A stretch of DNA of 8,176 nt from Veillonella sp. GTDB taxonomy: Bacteria; Bacillota; Negativicutes; Veillonellales; Veillonellaceae. Position 1 is the stretch's first letter, and every line of letters starts with the position of its first letter. Both the position numbers and the translations under genes were made by a program. Under the pieces are notes generated by a model, which made no database searches, was not told the DNA's origin, and was given only the letters and a program-made list of their open reading frames with translations. The stretch spans positions 1-8,176 of the forward strand of contig DXZL01000060.1 of the NCBI GenBank assembly GCA_019419725.1. The letters are read 5' to 3'. Positions 5,795 through 8,176 of the stretch are shown piece after piece.

Positions 5795-5824
5795 ATTATA
5801 CCAAAATATAAATCTTCATTACAA
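5795..5824 (-). promoter_or_regulatory. Promoter of the pst operon (extended -10)
   Basis: On the minus strand TGGTATAAT gives a perfect -10 (5795-5800) with the TG extension. The best -35 is TTGTAA (5819-5824) at 18 bases. The start would fall near 5788, leaving a leader of about 45 bases before the pstS ATG. A strong -10 with a mediocre -35 fits an activator-dependent promoter. Confidence 0.6.
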
Positions 5825-5835
5825 TAAATTTTAAA
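5807..5835 (-). promoter_or_regulatory. Candidate PhoP-type binding repeats upstream of pstS
   Basis: Read leftward, three hexamers TTTAAA (5830-5835), TTGTAA (5819-5824) and TTTATA (5807-5812) are separated by five and six bases, and the middle one overlaps the -35 box. The spacing resembles tandem TT(A/T/C)A(C/T)A repeats bound by PhoP in Firmicutes pho promoters. The region is AT-rich, so chance similarity is a real risk. Confidence 0.3.
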
Positions 5836-5974
5836 GCCTATAGAATGCAGTATTTCTGCCACATGTTACTATATCCTAAGCCTACTATATACATATAAAT
5901 GACATTTTTTCTGTAAAATAATTATATATCAATTAATTTTATAATTCTAACGCTTAATTTAGTACCATTAATCA

Positions 5975-6004
5975 TTTACATAAATCGTCTATAAATGGTA
6001 TTAT
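5975..6004 (+). promoter_or_regulatory. Promoter of the antiporter gene
   Basis: TTTACA (5975-5980, five of six matches) is 18 bases from TATTAT (5999-6004, five of six), with a TG extension (TGGTATTAT). The inverted repeat TACCATT (5963-5969) and AATGGTA (5994-6000) brackets the -35 and overlaps the -10, and an 8-bp palindrome AGTGCACT (6009-6016) sits at the expected start. Either could be a regulator site. Confidence 0.55.
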
Positions 6005-6050
6005 TAGCAGTGCACTAGAATTTGGTTATTATGAAAGAAAGGTAATAACT

Positions 6051-7424
6051 ATGTTTTCATTTCTACAACCAAAAGAGGCAAAACCATCGGTTCCACAGAA
6101 TATGATTATGAATTTATATTACAAATATAGATTTCAATCTCTAGCCGGTATATTTATTGGTTACGCTGCGTACTATATCGTTCGTAACAACTTTGCCTTA
6201 TCAACTCATTTTTTATCAGATATCTTACACATGAGCAAAACGGAAATCGGTTTGCTATCTAGTGGTATGCTTATCGCCTACGGTCTAAGTAAAGGCTTTA
6301 TGAGTAGTCTTGCTGACAAAGCTAGCCCTGCAAAATTTATGGCTTTCGGTCTTATTTGCTGTGCAATTATCAATATTTTTATGAGCTTTGCCGACAGCCT
6401 CGCTTTCTTCTTAGTATTAGTAGTTCTTAATGGTTTCTTCCAAGGCTTTGGTGTAGGCCCATCCTTCATCACACTTGCTAAATGGTATCCAAAACAAGAA
6501 CGTGGTCGCTTTGGGGCAATTTGGAATATCTCCCATAATCTTGGTGGCGGTATCGTAGCACCAATCGTAGCTGCTGCGTTATACTTCACCACTACTGATC
6601 ACTGGCAATTAGGCAGCTATGGTATTCCTGCAATTATTGCGATTGTAGTAGCTGTTATTATTGGCTTCTTGATTAAAGAAAGTCCAGAACGAGAAGGCTT
6701 ACCACCAACTAGTGAAATCATTGCCGATACAGCTCATAAAGCACATAGAAGTGCAGAAGCACCGCACCTAAGCACAAGACAAATTTTTGTACAATACGTA
6801 TTAAAAAATAAAAATGCTTGGTATGTGTCTCTAGTTGATACATTCGTTTACATGATTCGTTTCGGTATGCTTACATGGTTGCCTATTTACTTATTACAAG
6901 TAAAAGGCTTCTCTAAAGCAGAAATGTCTATCGCATTCTTATTCTTCGAATGGGCTGCCATTCCTTCTACAATTTTTGCAGGTTATATTTCCGATAAATT
7001 CTTTAAAGGTTATCGTATGCCACCAGCAATCATTGCAGTAAGTATTATCTTCTTCTGTATCTTTGGCTATTGGCAAAGTGAATCCCTCTTATGGGTTACA
7101 TTCTTTGCTGCTGTCGTAGGTTGCTTAATCTACATTCCTCAATTCTTAGCATCTGTACAAACTATGGATATTGTACCTCCATTCGCTGTAGGCTCTGCCG
7201 TTGGTCTTCGTGGCTTCATGAGTTACATCGTAGGTGCCAACCTTGGTACAACTCTATTTGGTGTTTTAGCAGATAAATTTGGTTGGAATGCAGGTTTCTA
7301 CCTCTTATTAGTAGCATGTGTTCTTTGCATTACATTCTGTGTACTTGCACACTTTGGCGCAAAAGAATTAGATGCTAAAGAAGCAGAACTTGAACAATTA
7401 CAACCAGCTGAAGCAAACAGCTAA
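6051..7424 (+). CDS. MFS transporter of the organophosphate:phosphate antiporter family (GlpT/UhpT/PgtP-like)
   Basis: This inner-membrane transporter of 457 residues has about twelve hydrophobic segments split by a long cytoplasmic loop (about residues 210-248). The family exchanges a phosphorylated metabolite for inorganic phosphate. The signature IWNISHNLGGG (157-167) is characteristic. The two essential phosphate-binding arginines are present: Arg45 in YIVRNNF and Arg270 in YMIRFGML, matching GlpT Arg45/Arg269 and UhpT Arg46/Arg275. The helix-11 Asp-x-x-Lys pair of E. coli UhpT appears here as Val384 and Arg387, so glucose-6-phosphate is not assured. Glycerol-3-phosphate, phosphoglycerate and phosphoenolpyruvate remain possible substrates. 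AAGG (6039-6042) precedes the ATG by eight bases and lies in the loop of a 7-bp inverted repeat. The gene is divergent from the phosphate operon and ends in a strong terminator. No uhpABC-type regulators are beside it. Confidence 0.9.
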   Translation: MFSFLQPKEAKPSVPQNMIMNLYYKYRFQSLAGIFIGYAAYYIVRNNFALSTHFLSDILHMSKTEIGLLSSGMLIAYGLSKGFMSSLADKASPAKFMAFGLICCAIINIFMSFADSLAFFLVLVVLNGFFQGFGVGPSFITLAKWYPKQERGRFGAIWNISHNLGGGIVAPIVAAALYFTTTDHWQLGSYGIPAIIAIVVAVIIGFLIKESPEREGLPPTSEIIADTAHKAHRSAEAPHLSTRQIFVQYVLKNKNAWYVSLVDTFVYMIRFGMLTWLPIYLLQVKGFSKAEMSIAFLFFEWAAIPSTIFAGYISDKFFKGYRMPPAIIAVSIIFFCIFGYWQSESLLWVTFFAAVVGCLIYIPQFLASVQTMDIVPPFAVGSAVGLRGFMSYIVGANLGTTLFGVLADKFGWNAGFYLLLVACVLCITFCVLAHFGAKELDAKEAELEQLQPAEANS

Positions 7425-7446
7425 CAACTAAATTCTAGAGCAAACC

Positions 7447-7479
7447 AAAAGGTAGCAACATATATTGTTGCTACCTTTT
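7447..7479. terminator. Bidirectional terminator between convergent genes
   Basis: Perfect 14-bp arms (7447-7460 and 7466-7479) enclose the loop TATAT. T-rich sequence follows rightward, and TTTTGGTTT follows leftward. The last bases of the stem are part of the stop codon of the leftward DUF4178-like gene, so both genes share this element. Confidence 0.85.
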
Positions 7480-7999
7480 ATTTATTCTTAAAGAAATTTG
7501 CCAAAAACCAAATAATTGGCCCTATGAATCTCACCTTCTTAACAGTATCCATTTTATCTAGAATAGGCTTAGTTATCTCTGCATTGCTTTCAAGCAACAC
7601 ATATTTTTTATCAACATAAACACCTTTGGAATACTCTGTCGTATGAACCCGTTTTTCAATAGTAAGTATATGAGTACCATTAATATCTTCATACTCTTCA
7701 TAACGAGAGAAAGCACCAATATCTATATCTGTATCTATATCCCCTCTTGTACCTATTGCCATCTGATAACTTCGATGAACTACGTTCATATCAGATGGTA
7801 TTACTTTGCCACATAACTTTGTAAACTGATATACATCACGCTTTTCATTCCAACTGATCCAAAACTCAGCATTATTCTTATGTTTAACCAGCTTATACTT
7901 ATACCAAATTCTCCTATGAGTATCAATGTAACGAATTTTGCCTAGGATCGTATATAACTCATTTCGGATACGCAATGTATCGCCATAGTTAAATTTCAT
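7478..7999 (-). CDS. DUF4178-like protein, function unknown
   Basis: This 173-residue protein has no known activity. Residues 5-62 (YGDTLRIRNELYTILGKIRY, then a Trp/Tyr-rich stretch around IWYKYKLV and AEFWISWNEKRDVYQF) resemble the beta-rich DUF4178 module: a short barrel opening with G-D-x-L/V-x-I and an aromatic WxEYxL-like block. Residues 95-140 look like further beta strands, with Tyr, Glu and Lys abundant. The C-terminus has a short hydrophobic stretch (FIGPIIWFLANFF, 158-170) followed by KNK, possibly a membrane tail or amphipathic anchor. The ATG at 7999 has only a weak GAGAG ribosome site. A good promoter stands about 46 bases upstream, so the gene is transcribed alone, and it ends in the hairpin shared with the antiporter. 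Family assignment is from motif resemblance. Confidence 0.6.
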   Translation of the reverse strand: MKFNYGDTLRIRNELYTILGKIRYIDTHRRIWYKYKLVKHKNNAEFWISWNEKRDVYQFTKLCGKVIPSDMNVVHRSYQMAIGTRGDIDTDIDIGAFSRYEEYEDINGTHILTIEKRVHTTEYSKGVYVDKKYVLLESNAEITKPILDKMDTVKKVRFIGPIIWFLANFFKNK

Positions 8000-8044
8000 A
8001 AAACACTCTCATTCCCAAAACAATATGTATTATTAATTACTATG

Positions 8045-8073
8045 ATTGTACATATAATATGAAGTTCTGCCAA
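8045..8073 (-). promoter_or_regulatory. Promoter of the DUF4178-like gene
   Basis: On the minus strand TTGGCA (8068-8073) and TACAAT (8045-8050) are 17 bases apart, each matching consensus at five of six positions. The promoter begins just after the tRNA terminator, giving a leader of about 39 bases and a separate single-gene transcript. Confidence 0.6.
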
Positions 8074-8088
8074 TATGTATATAGCAAA

Positions 8089-8116
8089 AAGGACCTACAG
8101 TAAACTGTAGGTCCTT
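8089..8116 (-). terminator. Terminator of the tRNA transcript
   Basis: Twelve-bp perfect arms (8105-8116 and 8089-8100) close a four-base loop and are followed on the minus strand by TTTTT. The hairpin lies six bases downstream of the tRNA CCA end, so it terminates the leftward tRNA unit. Confidence 0.85.
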
Positions 8117-8122
8117 ATATTT

Positions 8123-8176
8123 TGGTGCGGTTGGAGGGACTTGAACCCTCACGAGCGTACGCTCACCACCCCCTCA
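8123..8176 (-). tRNA. tRNA-Leu(GAG), 3' part, cut by the window edge
   Basis: Read leftward, the sequence begins at T33 and continues with GAG as anticodon, the 3' anticodon strand GGTGG, a long variable arm with stem GAGCG/CGCTC, the T arm GAGGG-TTCAAGT-CCCTC, the acceptor strand CAACCGC, discriminator A and an encoded CCA. The long variable arm restricts it to Leu, Ser or Tyr. A73 and the GAG triplet fit leucine, decoding CUC/CUU. The acceptor, D arm and 5' anticodon half lie outside the window. Confidence 0.88.

Larger units (their letters stand above)
5744..6050. other. Divergent intergenic region between pstS and the antiporter gene
   Basis: These 307 AT-rich bases hold the leftward pstS promoter with PhoP-box-like hexamers (5795-5835) and the rightward antiporter promoter and leader (5975-6050). 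The middle (about 5836-5974) has no reading frame with a ribosome site. It contains only short AT inverted repeats, such as AATTATA and TATAATT, that are expected in such composition. Confidence 0.7.

Noticed and set aside
6031..6045. Tiny reading frame MKER just before the antiporter ATG
   Set aside because: It has no ribosome site of its own and coincides with the A/G-rich Shine-Dalgarno region; I consider it chance.
1..8176. CRISPR array, transposon or prophage segment
   Set aside because: I found no regularly spaced direct repeats, no transposase or integrase-like reading frame and no paired terminal repeats; the only tandem repeat is the short TTTAG run at 1184-1198.

Overview
The window reads like AT-rich chromosomal DNA of a Firmicutes-type anaerobe. 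Strong AAGGAGG-type ribosome sites, TTGACA/TATAAT promoters, short intergenic gaps and Rho-independent hairpins after most genes all fit. The protein flavour suggests Veillonella or a close Negativicutes relative, but that assignment rests on recall and has not been checked by any search.

Layout, left to right. Positions 1-321 hold the start of a leftward gene that leaves the window (only its promoter, Shine-Dalgarno and ATG are visible) and a decayed 3' end of a nitroreductase gene. Next comes a rightward carbon-nitrogen hydrolase (322-1113), ending in a long-armed hairpin shared with a converging leftward toxin-antitoxin operon. That operon is, in transcription order, a ribbon-helix-helix antitoxin (1751-1972), a RelE-type toxin (1495-1761) and an unrecognised 70-residue third gene (1272-1484). 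Its promoter and ribosome site lie in a perfect 37-bp palindrome (1980-2016). Between this operon and the phosphate genes (2017-2365) there is no protein gene, but there is a good leftward promoter followed about 130 bases later by a terminator whose stem pairs only in the leftward RNA. I read this as an independent small RNA.

Positions 2366-5743 hold a leftward high-affinity phosphate ABC transporter operon, pstS-pstC-pstA-pstB. A hairpin terminator/attenuator after pstS probably keeps the binding protein more abundant than the membrane and ATPase subunits. The three downstream genes overlap and are likely translationally coupled. No phoU or two-component genes are present. Upstream of pstS is an extended -10 promoter with PhoP-box-like hexamers.

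A 307-base divergent intergenic region (5744-6050) separates pstS from a rightward organophosphate:phosphate antiporter-family transporter (6051-7424). Phosphate import and phosphate-ester/phosphate exchange therefore sit back to back. A 14-bp-arm bidirectional terminator then faces a leftward DUF4178-like gene (7478-7999). The right edge is the 3' half of a class II tRNA, tRNA-Leu(GAG), read leftward and followed by its own terminator.

The most interesting unexplained elements are the putative small RNA with GAGAG repeated in its predicted loops, the 37-bp palindrome over the toxin-antitoxin promoter, and the third gene of that operon.
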